Below, piece by piece: positions 37,061-46,381 of a DNA stretch of 64,000 nt. Position numbers and translations under genes: made by a program. This DNA is from Aquimarina sp. AU474 (lineage in GTDB: Bacteria > Bacteroidota > Bacteroidia > Flavobacteriales > Flavobacteriaceae), in contig NZ_OMPE01000008.1 of assembly GCF_900312815.1 (NCBI RefSeq), forward strand, positions 248,001 to 312,000, given 5' to 3'. Below the pieces are notes generated by a model. That model saw only the letters and a program-made list of their open reading frames with translations. It had not been told where the DNA came from and did not search any database. The number at the start of each line of letters is the position of its first letter. Position 1 is the first letter of the stretch.

Positions 37061-38548
37061 ATGAAAATATCTAAAAAATTATTGGTATTCATTCTAATTC
37101 TTACCAATATAATTATTACTTCTTGCTCAGAGGATTTCTTAGAAGAAACGCCTACAGAATCGGTGTCAACCGATGAAGCAACAGCTACCACGGCAAATTT
37201 GTTCTCCGTAATTAACGGTATCCATAGATCGCTATATATTCGGTACGGTTCTCAAGGAAGAACTGGAGTAGGAGCGCTTATTTTACAAAATGAAGTATTA
37301 GGAGACGATTTTGTAATGACATCAAGAGCTAATGGCTGGTTTATTAATGCCTATAGATGGAATGATCATACCAATGCTACCGATGCAGACGATTTATTTC
37401 CGTTTAGAACATATTATAGAATTATTAGAAATGCTAATACTGTTATTAACGGTGCGGATAATGCTGTAGGACCTGATGCAGATCGAAATGCGGCCAAAGG
37501 GCAAGCATTAGTATATAGAGCTTGGGCGCATTTTCAATTGGTTCAATTATATGGAATTAGATATCAATCCGGAACTGATAACGCTCAGTTAGGTGTACCT
37601 ATAGCCGTAAATACAGAAATAGAACCTTTACCACGAGCATCAGTAGAAGCAGTATATGAACAGGTAAATCAGGATATAGATGAGGCTATTATTCTTCTAG
37701 ATGGATATGGTAGACCAAATAGATCACATTTAGATCAAAGTGTAGCTCAAGGATTAAAGGCTAGAGTTGCCTTAGTACAAGGCAATTATAGTATTGCAGC
37801 TAATTTTGCAGAACAAGCTAGAGCAGGATATACATTAATGTCTGCAGATGACTATTTTAATAATTTTAGTGATTACGAAAGTGAAGAGTGGATGTGGGGA
37901 AGTCGTATTGTAGAAGACCAAAGTGATACGTTTGGTAATTTTGGAGCTTTTATTTCTCGAAACTTCAGTTCATCGAATATTAGAGGAAATCCTAAAGCCA
38001 TTAATAGTACTTTATATAATACAATTCCTGATACAGATGTGCGTAAGCCATTGTTTGATCCTTCTGGAGACCATGATGTATTACCTCCTGGCATAGAAAT
38101 TTCGTCGAGACATCGTAAAAGACCCTTTACTAGTCAAAAATTTATTGCGGCCGGCACAGGGGATAGTAGAATGGATGTACCTTATATGAGAGTGTCAGAA
38201 ATGTACTTAATAGAAGCAGAGGCCAAGGCTCGTTTAAATGATGCTACGGCAGCAAACGTGCTCTTAGAGTATGGAGTTGTAAGAGATCCATCATATACTC
38301 TATCTACCAATACAGGAACTGCTTTGGTAGATGAAATTTTATTACAACGACGTTGGGAGTTATGGGGTGAAGGCTTTAGATTCTATGATTTAAAAAGAAC
38401 TAATGCTCCTTTAAATAGAAACGGAGCCAATCATACATCTTCGTTGGCAGTAATATTTGATGTGCCAGCAGGGGATAATAGATGGCAATGGTTGATACCA
38501 CAGAGGGCATTGGATGCCAATCCTCTTTTAAGGCAAAATCCATTATAA
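37061..38548 (+). CDS. SusD/RagB-type nutrient-binding lipoprotein
   Basis: The 495-aa surface lipoprotein (Cys22 after IIIT-S) has the SusD-like all-helical TPR fold: N-terminal DFLEETPTESVSTDEATAT, central AKGQALVYRAWAHFQLVQLYG and the C-terminal family signature LLQRRWELWGEGFRFYDLKR. It forms the lid of the SusC channel. It starts 10 nt after susC. Confidence 0.95.
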   Translation: MKISKKLLVFILILTNIIITSCSEDFLEETPTESVSTDEATATTANLFSVINGIHRSLYIRYGSQGRTGVGALILQNEVLGDDFVMTSRANGWFINAYRWNDHTNATDADDLFPFRTYYRIIRNANTVINGADNAVGPDADRNAAKGQALVYRAWAHFQLVQLYGIRYQSGTDNAQLGVPIAVNTEIEPLPRASVEAVYEQVNQDIDEAIILLDGYGRPNRSHLDQSVAQGLKARVALVQGNYSIAANFAEQARAGYTLMSADDYFNNFSDYESEEWMWGSRIVEDQSDTFGNFGAFISRNFSSSNIRGNPKAINSTLYNTIPDTDVRKPLFDPSGDHDVLPPGIEISSRHRKRPFTSQKFIAAGTGDSRMDVPYMRVSEMYLIEAEAKARLNDATAANVLLEYGVVRDPSYTLSTNTGTALVDEILLQRRWELWGEGFRFYDLKRTNAPLNRNGANHTSSLAVIFDVPAGDNRWQWLIPQRALDANPLLRQNPL

Positions 38549-38553
38549 GACAT

Positions 38554-38580
38554 ATCATATTCTTACTAAACGAATATGAT
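38554..38580 (+). terminator. Hairpin 1 after susD
   Basis: A perfect 9-bp stem (38554-38562 and 38572-38580; ATCATATTC/GAATATGAT) with a 9-nt loop is followed by GTTTATTT. It is the first of two hairpins in the susD-peptidase gap. Confidence 0.5.
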
Positions 38581-38600
38581 GTTTATTTACAGTTAGCCAA

Positions 38601-38633
38601 AATAAGCTTGGTTACTACAAAACCAAGCTTATT
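38601..38633 (+). terminator. Hairpin 2 after susD
   Basis: A perfect 13-bp stem (AATAAGCTTGGTT at 38601-38613, complement at 38621-38633, 7-nt loop) is stable but lacks a strong T-tract. It may reduce read-through into the peptidase genes. The rest of the 329-bp gap (38634-38877) shows nothing further that I can support. Confidence 0.5.
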
Positions 38634-38877
38634 CTAATTGTAAGATGATAGTTAATATAATTTTACATTGATTTATATAGAACCAGAGATCACTTTTAAG
38701 ATACTCCAAAGTGAATCCTGATTAAATTACATAAGAAATATGATAATATGTGCTATACGTTTCATTATATATATTAGTTTTACTAAGGTAAATGAAAATA
38801 TTTATAATGCCTTGATACATAATAGGTAATGTGATAACGTTGTGATCAAATTAAATATTTTCAAAACACCTTTATGA

Positions 38878-41721
38878 ATGAAATTAATTATTATGGGGCA
38901 AATTAAGTTATTCTTTCTCTTGTTTTTGTGTGCAATATCTCTCTCTGCACAAAAGAAAACACTTACACATCAGGATTATGATCTGTGGAAATCAATAAGT
39001 GACGTTAAAATTTCGAACAATGGAAGGCTAATAGTTTCTACGATCCTAACTTCCACTAAAAAGGGAGATGGATATGTTGAGATATATAATACGGAAACGA
39101 AACAGAAATTCACTTTTTTTAATGGATATGATACATCAATATCTTTAAATGAAGATTTTGTGATTCTAAAAAAGAAACCAAAATATGAATCTATTAGGAA
39201 AGAAAAGAAGGCGAAAATTAAAAAAGAAAACCTCTCCAAGGATGCATTGTTTATTTATAATGTAAAAAATAATGCTATTCATGATTCTATTCTAAGAGTT
39301 AAAAGCTATAAAATTCCAGAAGAATACAATGATTGGATGGTTGTCGAAAATTTTAAAAATTTTAAGAAATCAGATGAAAAGAATGGTGTAGAGCAAGAAT
39401 CTAATGAAAAATTTATGCCTAAATCATATCAACAAAATTATGCTTTGGTTTATAATTTCAAAACAAAACAAAAAGACACAATTCTGCAAATAAAGGAGTA
39501 TGCGATTCCTAAAAAAGGAAAAAAATTCTATTACAGTACTACAAGTAAAGCGTTGAAAAAGGACAGTGAAAAAGATAAAAAAGGTAAAGCAAGGGATATA
39601 GGAGTATATGTATATGATTTTCTATCTGGATCAAGAAAAACAATTGATAGTAGTAAATATATCTATGACAAGCTAATAACGAATCATGAAGGGGATGAAT
39701 TGGCCTTTGTGTCTGCCAAAGATTCTACATCGGTAGATTCATTAAAATTTGAGTTGTATAATTATCATAAGGGTACATTATACAACCGTATAGGAATTTT
39801 GGACAAAAACTTAAGGAGTAATTGGCAGCTTTGCGGTAAACAATCTTTGAATTTTTCGGAAGATGGAAAAAGACTTTATTTTCGTACGAAACCCAAGATT
39901 AAATATGATAAAGATACTACACTGCTAGATGAAGAAATACCAGCTGTTGATGTTTGGAACTGGAAAGATAAAATGATTCAACCAGAACAAAAATCAAAAT
40001 TTGAAGAACTTAATAAAAAAGCTTATGCTTCTTATTTTGATATTGATAGGGATGTATATGTGCATCTTCAAGATAAAAACATTGATTATTTGATTTTTGA
40101 TAAAAATAAAAATCAAAAATATATACTTGGTGTTACAAGTTCTCCTTATGATGTAAAACGATCATGGGATTATCCACAAACCAAAGATTTTTATAGAATA
40201 AATACAAATACGGGAGATAAGAAATTAGTGCTTCAAAATAAAGCTTTATTACCATATTTATCACCTGATGGAGTATATGCTTTATATTTTGACATTCATG
40301 AGCAACATTGGTTTTCGCTTCATTTAGAAACGCTCAAAAAAACAAACCTAACAAAAGATCTTAAAGAGGTGTTTTACGATGAAGATGATGATAGACCAGC
40401 ATTGCCTTCTCCTTATGGTTTTGGTGGTTTTGATAAAAAAGGAAATACTTTACTTTATGATAAGTATGACATTTGGAAAGTAGCACTAACCGGAAAAGAA
40501 AAAGCCGTAAATATTACGAAAAATGGTAGAGAAAGCAATATTGAGTATAGAACTCAACGATTAGATCCAGAAAACGAATATCAAGCTTCGTATTTGGAAG
40601 GAGGGTTATTAATTACAGGTTTTGACAAGATTAATAAATCTTCTGGATTGTATGTATTAAAGAATCAGAAATTAAATGAAAAAATAAAACCAGGGATGTT
40701 TTTAATTAACCGTTATAACAAGGCAAAGAATGCTGAGGTATACACGTATAGAAAACAAAATTTTAATACATACCCCGATATTTATTTTACAAATGATAAT
40801 TTTAAAAATGCTGTAAAAATTACAGACGCTAATCCTCAACAAAAGGAATTTAAGTGGGGTACAGCAGAACTTTTTTCTTGGAATGCATATGATGGTGAAA
40901 AAATGGAAGGTATTATTTACAAACCAGAAAATTTTGATCCTTCAAAAAAGTACCCTTTGATTACATATTTCTACGAAAAACGATCAGATGCATATCGACA
41001 GTACTCATCTCCGCAACCAAGTGCTTCTATCGTTAACCCTTCTTATTTAGTTAGTAATGAGTATATTATGTTTGTTCCTGATATTGTTTATCAAGAAGGT
41101 AAGCCAGGTCCTAGCGCATATAATTGTATTGTTTCGGGTGTAGAGGCGTTAGAAGAATTGGGCTATATAGATTCTAAAAATATGGCGTTACAAGGACAAA
41201 GTTGGGGAGGATATCAGGTGGCATATTTGATAACCGTAACAAATAAATTTAAAGCGGCTATGGCCGGTGCTCCAGTAAGTAATATGACTTCTGCATATGG
41301 AGGGATACGATGGAAATCGGGATTAAGTAGAGCTTTTCAATATGAAAAAACACAGAGTCGAATCGGTAAAAACCTTTGGGATGGATTCGATTTGTATATT
41401 GAAAATTCTCCTTTATTTGGTATACCTAAAATAGAGACACCATTACTTATGATGCATAACGATAAGGACGGCGCAGTGCCTTATTATCAGGGAATAGAAA
41501 TGTTCATGGGGATGAGAAGGTTACAAAAGCCCGTTTGGTTGCTTGTATATAATGATGAAGAACATAACCTTAGAAAAGTAAAAAACAAACAAGACCTTTC
41601 TATAAGAATGATGCAATTTTTTGATCATTATTTAAAAGATGCACCAGCTCCAGAGTGGATGACTAAAGGAGTCCCAAGAACCCAAAAAGGAAAAGATTTT
41701 GGGTATGGCACTGATAAATAG
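38878..41721 (+). CDS. Secreted S9 (prolyl oligopeptidase-type) peptidase
   Basis: The 947-aa protein has a signal peptide ending in SLSAQ, a beta-propeller-like region (about 30-680) and an alpha/beta-hydrolase domain. The catalytic triad is Ser775 (GQSWGGYQ), Asp864 (HNDKDGAVP) and His896 (NDEEHNLRK). Such enzymes trim oligopeptides in the periplasm. The long Lys-rich inserts in the propeller are unusual for dipeptidyl-peptidase 4 types and fit the Bacteroidetes-specific S9 subgroup. It lies downstream of susD across 329 bp with two hairpins and 12 nt before an M20 peptidase. Confidence 0.9.
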   Translation: MKLIIMGQIKLFFLLFLCAISLSAQKKTLTHQDYDLWKSISDVKISNNGRLIVSTILTSTKKGDGYVEIYNTETKQKFTFFNGYDTSISLNEDFVILKKKPKYESIRKEKKAKIKKENLSKDALFIYNVKNNAIHDSILRVKSYKIPEEYNDWMVVENFKNFKKSDEKNGVEQESNEKFMPKSYQQNYALVYNFKTKQKDTILQIKEYAIPKKGKKFYYSTTSKALKKDSEKDKKGKARDIGVYVYDFLSGSRKTIDSSKYIYDKLITNHEGDELAFVSAKDSTSVDSLKFELYNYHKGTLYNRIGILDKNLRSNWQLCGKQSLNFSEDGKRLYFRTKPKIKYDKDTTLLDEEIPAVDVWNWKDKMIQPEQKSKFEELNKKAYASYFDIDRDVYVHLQDKNIDYLIFDKNKNQKYILGVTSSPYDVKRSWDYPQTKDFYRINTNTGDKKLVLQNKALLPYLSPDGVYALYFDIHEQHWFSLHLETLKKTNLTKDLKEVFYDEDDDRPALPSPYGFGGFDKKGNTLLYDKYDIWKVALTGKEKAVNITKNGRESNIEYRTQRLDPENEYQASYLEGGLLITGFDKINKSSGLYVLKNQKLNEKIKPGMFLINRYNKAKNAEVYTYRKQNFNTYPDIYFTNDNFKNAVKITDANPQQKEFKWGTAELFSWNAYDGEKMEGIIYKPENFDPSKKYPLITYFYEKRSDAYRQYSSPQPSASIVNPSYLVSNEYIMFVPDIVYQEGKPGPSAYNCIVSGVEALEELGYIDSKNMALQGQSWGGYQVAYLITVTNKFKAAMAGAPVSNMTSAYGGIRWKSGLSRAFQYEKTQSRIGKNLWDGFDLYIENSPLFGIPKIETPLLMMHNDKDGAVPYYQGIEMFMGMRRLQKPVWLLVYNDEEHNLRKVKNKQDLSIRMMQFFDHYLKDAPAPEWMTKGVPRTQKGKDFGYGTDK

Positions 41722-41733
41722 TAATGCACACTT

Positions 41734-43032
41734 ATGAATAGAAAACGATCTAAATTGCTAGTCATTATTGGTTTTATAAATTTTTTCTTTGGGTACACTC
41801 AAGATAAACCAGAAGTTACAAAAGAATATGCTAATGAAATATCTACCATAATAAAAAGTAAAGCTGTGCAGTTGGCTATGAATACTATCGATTCGTTAGA
41901 TGAACAGACCATTGATAATATGGTAATGCTAACTGAAATCCCTGCTCCACCTTTTGGAGAAACAAAAAGAGCAGAGAAGTTTAAAGACTTGTTCATTGCA
42001 TCCAAAGTAGATAGTGTATGGATGGATAGTGAAGGTAATGTATTGGCATTGCGAAAAGGGGAAAAAAGAAACAAATTGGTGGTTTTAGACGCACATATGG
42101 ATACCGTTTTTCCTCAAGAAACCGATGTAAGCGTTAAAAAAGAAGGAAATACATATACTGCTCCCGGAATTGGTGATAATACTCGTGGTATGGCAATGTT
42201 AATAGCGGTTCTAGATGGAATGAATAAAGCTTCTATTAAAACAGATGCAGATATTGTTTTTGTTGGTACGGTTGGAGAGGAAGGATTAGGAGATCTTAGA
42301 GGTGTGAAACATTTGTTTAGCGCAAATTCAGATATTAAAATAGATTCTTGGATTTCTATTGATGGAGGAGGAGTTGGTAGAATAATTAATGGGGGATTAG
42401 GGTCTAAAAGATATAAAGCTGTTTTTAAAGGAAAAGGAGGTCATTCGTGGGGAGCTTTTGGGTTAGCTAATCCACATCATGCCCTAGGGAATGCTATTAC
42501 GCTTTTTGTTGAAGAAGCTACAAAGTATACGCAGATAAAAGGACCAAAAACATCATTTAATATTGGGAGAATAGGAGGAGGAACCTCTGTAAATTCTATT
42601 CCTTTTGAGTCATGGATGGAAGTAGATATGAGATCACTTAGTCCTAAAAGATTATTGGAAATAGATAGTATTTTTAAGAGAAGCATGAAAAATGCTGAAA
42701 TAAAGTACAATTCTTCGGGGGTTGAAAATAAAGTTACTCTTGAAATTATACCAATAGGAGATAGACCTTCGGGAACATTAGATAAAAATACACCTTTAGT
42801 ACAGCGTGCTATTTCGGTAACGTCATTTTTTAATATCCAACCAAAATTGAGTACTGGTTCTACGAATAGTAATATCCCAATAGCCAAAAATATTCCTGCA
42901 ATCACAATTAGTAGAGGAGGTAAAGGAAAAGGGGCTCATTCATTACATGAGAGTTGGACAAATATCAACGGAACCGAAAGTATAAAAATGGCATTGCTAA
43001 TCACTCTGGCTGAAGCGGGACTAGCACAATAA
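41734..43032 (+). CDS. Secreted M20-family metallopeptidase
   Basis: The 432-aa protein has a signal peptide (ending near GYTQ) and a two-zinc M20 catalytic domain with LDAHMDTVFP, GIGDNTRGMAM, VGTVGEEGLGDLRG and the C-terminal GAHSLHESW His. A lid/dimerisation domain (about 210-330; GGHSWGAFG) is intact. It resembles peptidase T/ArgE-like exported peptidases. It follows the S9 gene after 12 nt, so they are probably co-transcribed and act in sequence on imported peptides. Confidence 0.9.
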   Translation: MNRKRSKLLVIIGFINFFFGYTQDKPEVTKEYANEISTIIKSKAVQLAMNTIDSLDEQTIDNMVMLTEIPAPPFGETKRAEKFKDLFIASKVDSVWMDSEGNVLALRKGEKRNKLVVLDAHMDTVFPQETDVSVKKEGNTYTAPGIGDNTRGMAMLIAVLDGMNKASIKTDADIVFVGTVGEEGLGDLRGVKHLFSANSDIKIDSWISIDGGGVGRIINGGLGSKRYKAVFKGKGGHSWGAFGLANPHHALGNAITLFVEEATKYTQIKGPKTSFNIGRIGGGTSVNSIPFESWMEVDMRSLSPKRLLEIDSIFKRSMKNAEIKYNSSGVENKVTLEIIPIGDRPSGTLDKNTPLVQRAISVTSFFNIQPKLSTGSTNSNIPIAKNIPAITISRGGKGKGAHSLHESWTNINGTESIKMALLITLAEAGLAQ

Positions 43033-43098
43033 TTTTCCCAAATTTATAATTTCAAATTACTCGAAGTCACTTTTAAGGTTAGGATAATAATGAGAATT

Positions 43099-43686
43099 TT
43101 ACTCGCAGGGTTTATCAATAACTATATTATCCATTTTTTTCCATATAGAGTGATCCGGTGATTGAGGAGATAGATTAAATTTTGCAAGATGTTTCTTTGC
43201 AAGGTCACAAAATTCATAATTAACTATGATGTTTAAGGTAACGTCTTTTTTTGTTATAAATGCATCGTAGGTAATTACTTTGCCTATATAAATAGAATCA
43301 TTTATTTTTTCGAAAAAAGCTTTAGAAGGATTAATTTCTTTTTGAGATTCGGTACTCATTTCATGTATCATACTCATCAAACCGTCGAAATAAGTTTCCA
43401 TTTCAGATTCTAATTTTTTAGTTGATAGTTTAGGGTTTTCATTTGTTTCCCACAAAAAAGTATATGAAAAATAGTCTTTTGCATTCTCTGTACCCCATCC
43501 CGGAGCGAAACGTACGTATTCTGTACCAGAATATTTTAAAGAAGGAGCGAATTTTAATGGAAATTTAATAATTTCGCCCCGCCAATTATCTGGTGCCAAT
43601 AAATGATTTTTGGAAGAATTATTTGTCGTACATTTAATAAAAATTATTAAAATAAGAAAAAAAGGTACGGTTTTTGCAAATTTCAT
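43099..43686 (-). CDS. Hypothetical lipoprotein
   Basis: The 195-aa protein has a lipoprotein signal (hydrophobic run to FIK, Cys19) and a mixed alpha/beta domain starting at WRGEIIKFPLKFAPSLKYSG. I do not recognise the family. It resembles the many small periplasmic lipoproteins of this group. It is convergent with the M20 gene and divergent from the M28-like gene. Confidence 0.6.
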   Translation of the reverse strand: MKFAKTVPFFLILIIFIKCTTNNSSKNHLLAPDNWRGEIIKFPLKFAPSLKYSGTEYVRFAPGWGTENAKDYFSYTFLWETNENPKLSTKKLESEMETYFDGLMSMIHEMSTESQKEINPSKAFFEKINDSIYIGKVITYDAFITKKDVTLNIIVNYEFCDLAKKHLAKFNLSPQSPDHSIWKKMDNIVIDKPCE

Positions 43687-43784
43687 TTTTGAAGTATTAT
43701 TTTAATAATAAAAGTACAAAATTGGATTGTTATATAATTTTCCTAAATTTGTGTTAAAGTAAATTGGAATACAAAACCTACAAA

Positions 43785-44666
43785 ATGAAGTATTATAGAA
43801 TATTTTTACTATTGTTCTTTTTCGTAAGTCAGATCGCCCCAGCCCAATCTGAACAAGATCGATTAGAAGCAGAGATTATTAATGTCGAACGAGGCATAGT
43901 GGCCAAATTAACTGGTCATGAACCTATTAAGGGTAAGAAAAAATTATCAAGTAGATCAAGTAAGTCAGAAAGAAAAATCACAGCAGATTTTCTTTTCAAT
44001 TCTTTAAAGGATATAGGACTTGATGCTGAAAAAGACACATATAATGTGCAAGATAAAAAAGGAACTCAGTATGCAGGGATAAATGTATATGCAGAAATTC
44101 CCGCTACAACTGATAATGACGAATGGGTAATTATTTGTGCACATTATGATACCGTAGAAAACAGCCCTGGTGCTGTGCATAATGCAACGGGTGTTGCCAT
44201 TGCATATTATGTTGCTAAAAAAATTGCAGAACTCGAATCACGAAATAAAAATTTTATGATCGTCTTCTTTGATCATTGGAAAAGCAATATGATTGGTACT
44301 AGAATGTTTACCAAAAAATTGCAAAAGGAAGGTTACAATGTTCACTCTATGCATAGATCAGATTATATGGGATGGGATAATGACGAAGATCGTGCAATCG
44401 AATTGTTAGCTTCTAATATTAGTTTAGAATCTCTTTATAGAATAGAATCTCCTGTGCCGGTATATAAAAGAACAGTGGCAACGCCAGAAAGCAGGTTCTT
44501 TTCTAATTTTGGTTATGATACAGTAACATTAACAGCAGAACTTAAAAATGCTGATAACTCTCCGTTTGTTCGTCAGAGTGAGGATAAGTATACAACGGTA
44601 AACTTTAAATATTTAGCTTCTACTACAGAAATTACATATAAAGTAATGAAGGCATTAGCTAAGTAA
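43785..44666 (+). CDS. M28-family peptidase homologue with degenerate active site
   Basis: The 293-aa secreted protein (signal peptide ending in APAQ) has the overall M28 aminopeptidase order, and AHYDTV keeps the first metal ligands. The bridging Asp of the usual DDNASG is replaced (GAVHNATGVA). The catalytic Glu-Glu pair of the usual GEE is replaced by HWK (FFDHWKSNMIG), and the late His is not visible (SPFVRQSED). It is therefore probably not an active zinc peptidase and may bind peptides or another ligand. The ATG at 43785 is used; a TTG seven codons upstream is also open. Confidence 0.7.
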   Translation: MKYYRIFLLLFFFVSQIAPAQSEQDRLEAEIINVERGIVAKLTGHEPIKGKKKLSSRSSKSERKITADFLFNSLKDIGLDAEKDTYNVQDKKGTQYAGINVYAEIPATTDNDEWVIICAHYDTVENSPGAVHNATGVAIAYYVAKKIAELESRNKNFMIVFFDHWKSNMIGTRMFTKKLQKEGYNVHSMHRSDYMGWDNDEDRAIELLASNISLESLYRIESPVPVYKRTVATPESRFFSNFGYDTVTLTAELKNADNSPFVRQSEDKYTTVNFKYLASTTEITYKVMKALAK

Positions 44667-44690
44667 TAAGTCGCACACAAAATAATTTTA

Positions 44691-44733
44691 TTTAAAAGAG
44701 TTTTTGTTACTTTAACAAAAACTCTTTTAAATT
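44691..44733. terminator. Bidirectional terminator between the M28-like gene and thrC
   Basis: A perfect 20-bp inverted repeat (44691-44710 and 44714-44733) with a 3-nt loop overlaps the last codons of thrC. Runs of A and T at both ends make it suitable for both strands. Confidence 0.75.
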
Positions 44734-45996
44734 TTCATAACTATCAATAGCAATACTCTTCTTCTTTTTATTTATTATCTTTTGTATTTGAGAAGGTATT
44801 TCTACTGTAGTATCAATAGTTTCTTCTACTGTATCTAAAAACTTAACAGGATGTGCAGTCTCTAGAAATATTCCATAATCAGAACCATTTAGCCCTTTCT
44901 TTTTTAATCCTAAATATCCAACTGCTCCATGAGGATCTGTAATATAACCAGTATCACTGTATACTTTTTGCATAGCATCTTTTGTTTGCGTATCATTAAA
45001 ACTATATGCAGAGAAAGAGGTTTTTAGTTCTTCAAAATTATTATTAAATAGTTTTTGAATTCGTATAAAATTGCTGGGATTACCTACATCCATTGCGTTA
45101 GAGATTGTAGCTTTAGAGGGTTTCGGGTTATACTCTGAAGTTTTAAGATATCTTACAACAGTATCATTAATATTTGTAGAAGCTATAAAATGTTTTACAG
45201 GTAGCCCTAGTTTATGTGCTACAATACCGGCACATATGTTACCGAAGTTGCCACTTGGCACCGAAAAAGTGATGTCTTTTCCTTTATGTTTTACTTGTTT
45301 GTAAGCGAATAAGAAATAGAATAATTGAGGAAGCCATCTCGCAATATTAATCGAATTTGCAGATGTTAATTGTTTGAAATCTGTAATGCTTTTATCCAAA
45401 AATGCTGTTTTCACCATTTCCTGGCAATCATCAAAAACACCATCTACCTCTAGTGCTGTGATATTTTGACCAAGAGTGGTTAGTTGTTTTTCTTGAATAG
45501 CACTTACTTTACCAGTTGGATAAAGAATAACCACATCAACTCCTTTTACTCCCAAGAAACCATTGGCTACAGCACCGCCTGTATCACCAGAAGTTGCCAC
45601 AAGAACGGTTACATGATTTTCATTTTCTCTGTTAAAATATCCAAGACAACGTGCCATAAAACGGGCTCCTACATCTTTAAAAGCCATCGTAGGGCCATGA
45701 AACAATTCTAAACTTGCAATATTTTCTTCAATTTCTATAACAGGGAAATCAAAACTTAAAACATCCTCTAAAATATCTTTTAACTCGACCTCGGGGATTT
45801 CATCCCCAACAAATTGTTGAATGGCTTGATATGCTATTTCTACATTATCTAAGTTTTCGATATTCTCGAAAAATGATTGCGGCAAAGAAGTTATTTCTTC
45901 GGGAAAGTATAAGCCTCGATCTGGAGCTAGTCCCTTTATAACAGCATCTTCGAAAGTTACTTTTGGTGCGTTATTGTTTAAACTATAATAGTTCAT
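44707..45996 (-). CDS. thrC: Threonine synthase
   Basis: The 429-aa PLP enzyme converts O-phosphohomoserine to threonine. Motifs include the PLP lysine in HGPTMAFKDVGARFM, the phosphate loop ATSGDTGGAVANGFLG and SVPSGNFGNICAG. Length fits the shorter bacterial class. It is the last gene of the thr operon, read thrA-thrB-Rid-thrC on the minus strand. Confidence 0.95.
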   Translation of the reverse strand: MNYYSLNNNAPKVTFEDAVIKGLAPDRGLYFPEEITSLPQSFFENIENLDNVEIAYQAIQQFVGDEIPEVELKDILEDVLSFDFPVIEIEENIASLELFHGPTMAFKDVGARFMARCLGYFNRENENHVTVLVATSGDTGGAVANGFLGVKGVDVVILYPTGKVSAIQEKQLTTLGQNITALEVDGVFDDCQEMVKTAFLDKSITDFKQLTSANSINIARWLPQLFYFLFAYKQVKHKGKDITFSVPSGNFGNICAGIVAHKLGLPVKHFIASTNINDTVVRYLKTSEYNPKPSKATISNAMDVGNPSNFIRIQKLFNNNFEELKTSFSAYSFNDTQTKDAMQKVYSDTGYITDPHGAVGYLGLKKKGLNGSDYGIFLETAHPVKFLDTVEETIDTTVEIPSQIQKIINKKKKSIAIDSYENLKEFLLK

Positions 45997-46017
45997 TATT
46001 CTATATTGTTATTTGTA

Positions 46018-46380
46018 TTAGACGACAGCAGAAAATTCTATTTCTACTAATATTTCTGGAGATATTAATTTTGATACTTCTACCATTGTGGTTACAGGTC
46101 TAATATTAGCAAAAAATTCGCCATGGGCCTTACCAATCTGTTCCCATTGTGAAATATTGGTGCAATACATTCTGGTTCGTATAACATTAGATAAATTCGC
46201 ACCAAGTTCTTTTAATGCTTTTTCCGCAATTTTAATGATCTCAACGGTTTGTTCATATTCATTAGCACCTTGTGCTGTTGTTCCTGATACCTCTATTACA
46301 TCTCCAACTTTAACTGCTCTAGAATACCCAACAATATCTTCCCAAGGGGCTCCAGTAGATATTTTACTTGTTTTTTTCAT
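46018..46380 (-). CDS. Rid family (YjgF/YER057c/UK114) protein
   Basis: The 120-aa protein has the Rid chorismate-mutase-like fold (VGDVIEVSGTTAQ, LSNVIRTRMYC, VTTMVEVSKLISPEILVEIE). Canonical RidA hydrolyses the enamine made from threonine or serine by PLP dehydratases and uses an Arg in the motif before the EV strand. Here the segment reads RPVTTMVEV, so that Arg appears to be Thr, as in the non-enamine-hydrolase Rid groups. Its location between thrB and thrC ties it to threonine metabolism, but its activity is uncertain. Confidence 0.8.
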   Translation of the reverse strand: MKKTSKISTGAPWEDIVGYSRAVKVGDVIEVSGTTAQGANEYEQTVEIIKIAEKALKELGANLSNVIRTRMYCTNISQWEQIGKAHGEFFANIRPVTTMVEVSKLISPEILVEIEFSAVV

Positions 46381-46381
46381 T

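Noticed and set aside
38741..38832. Short ATG-initiated frame in the susD-S9 gap
   Set aside because: About 29 codons with no repeat, relative or ribosome-binding signal; nothing distinguishes it from chance.
42477..42905. 142-aa open frame on the minus strand with hydrophobic N-terminus
   Set aside because: Antisense shadow of the M20 peptidase, whose catalytic motifs are intact on the plus strand.
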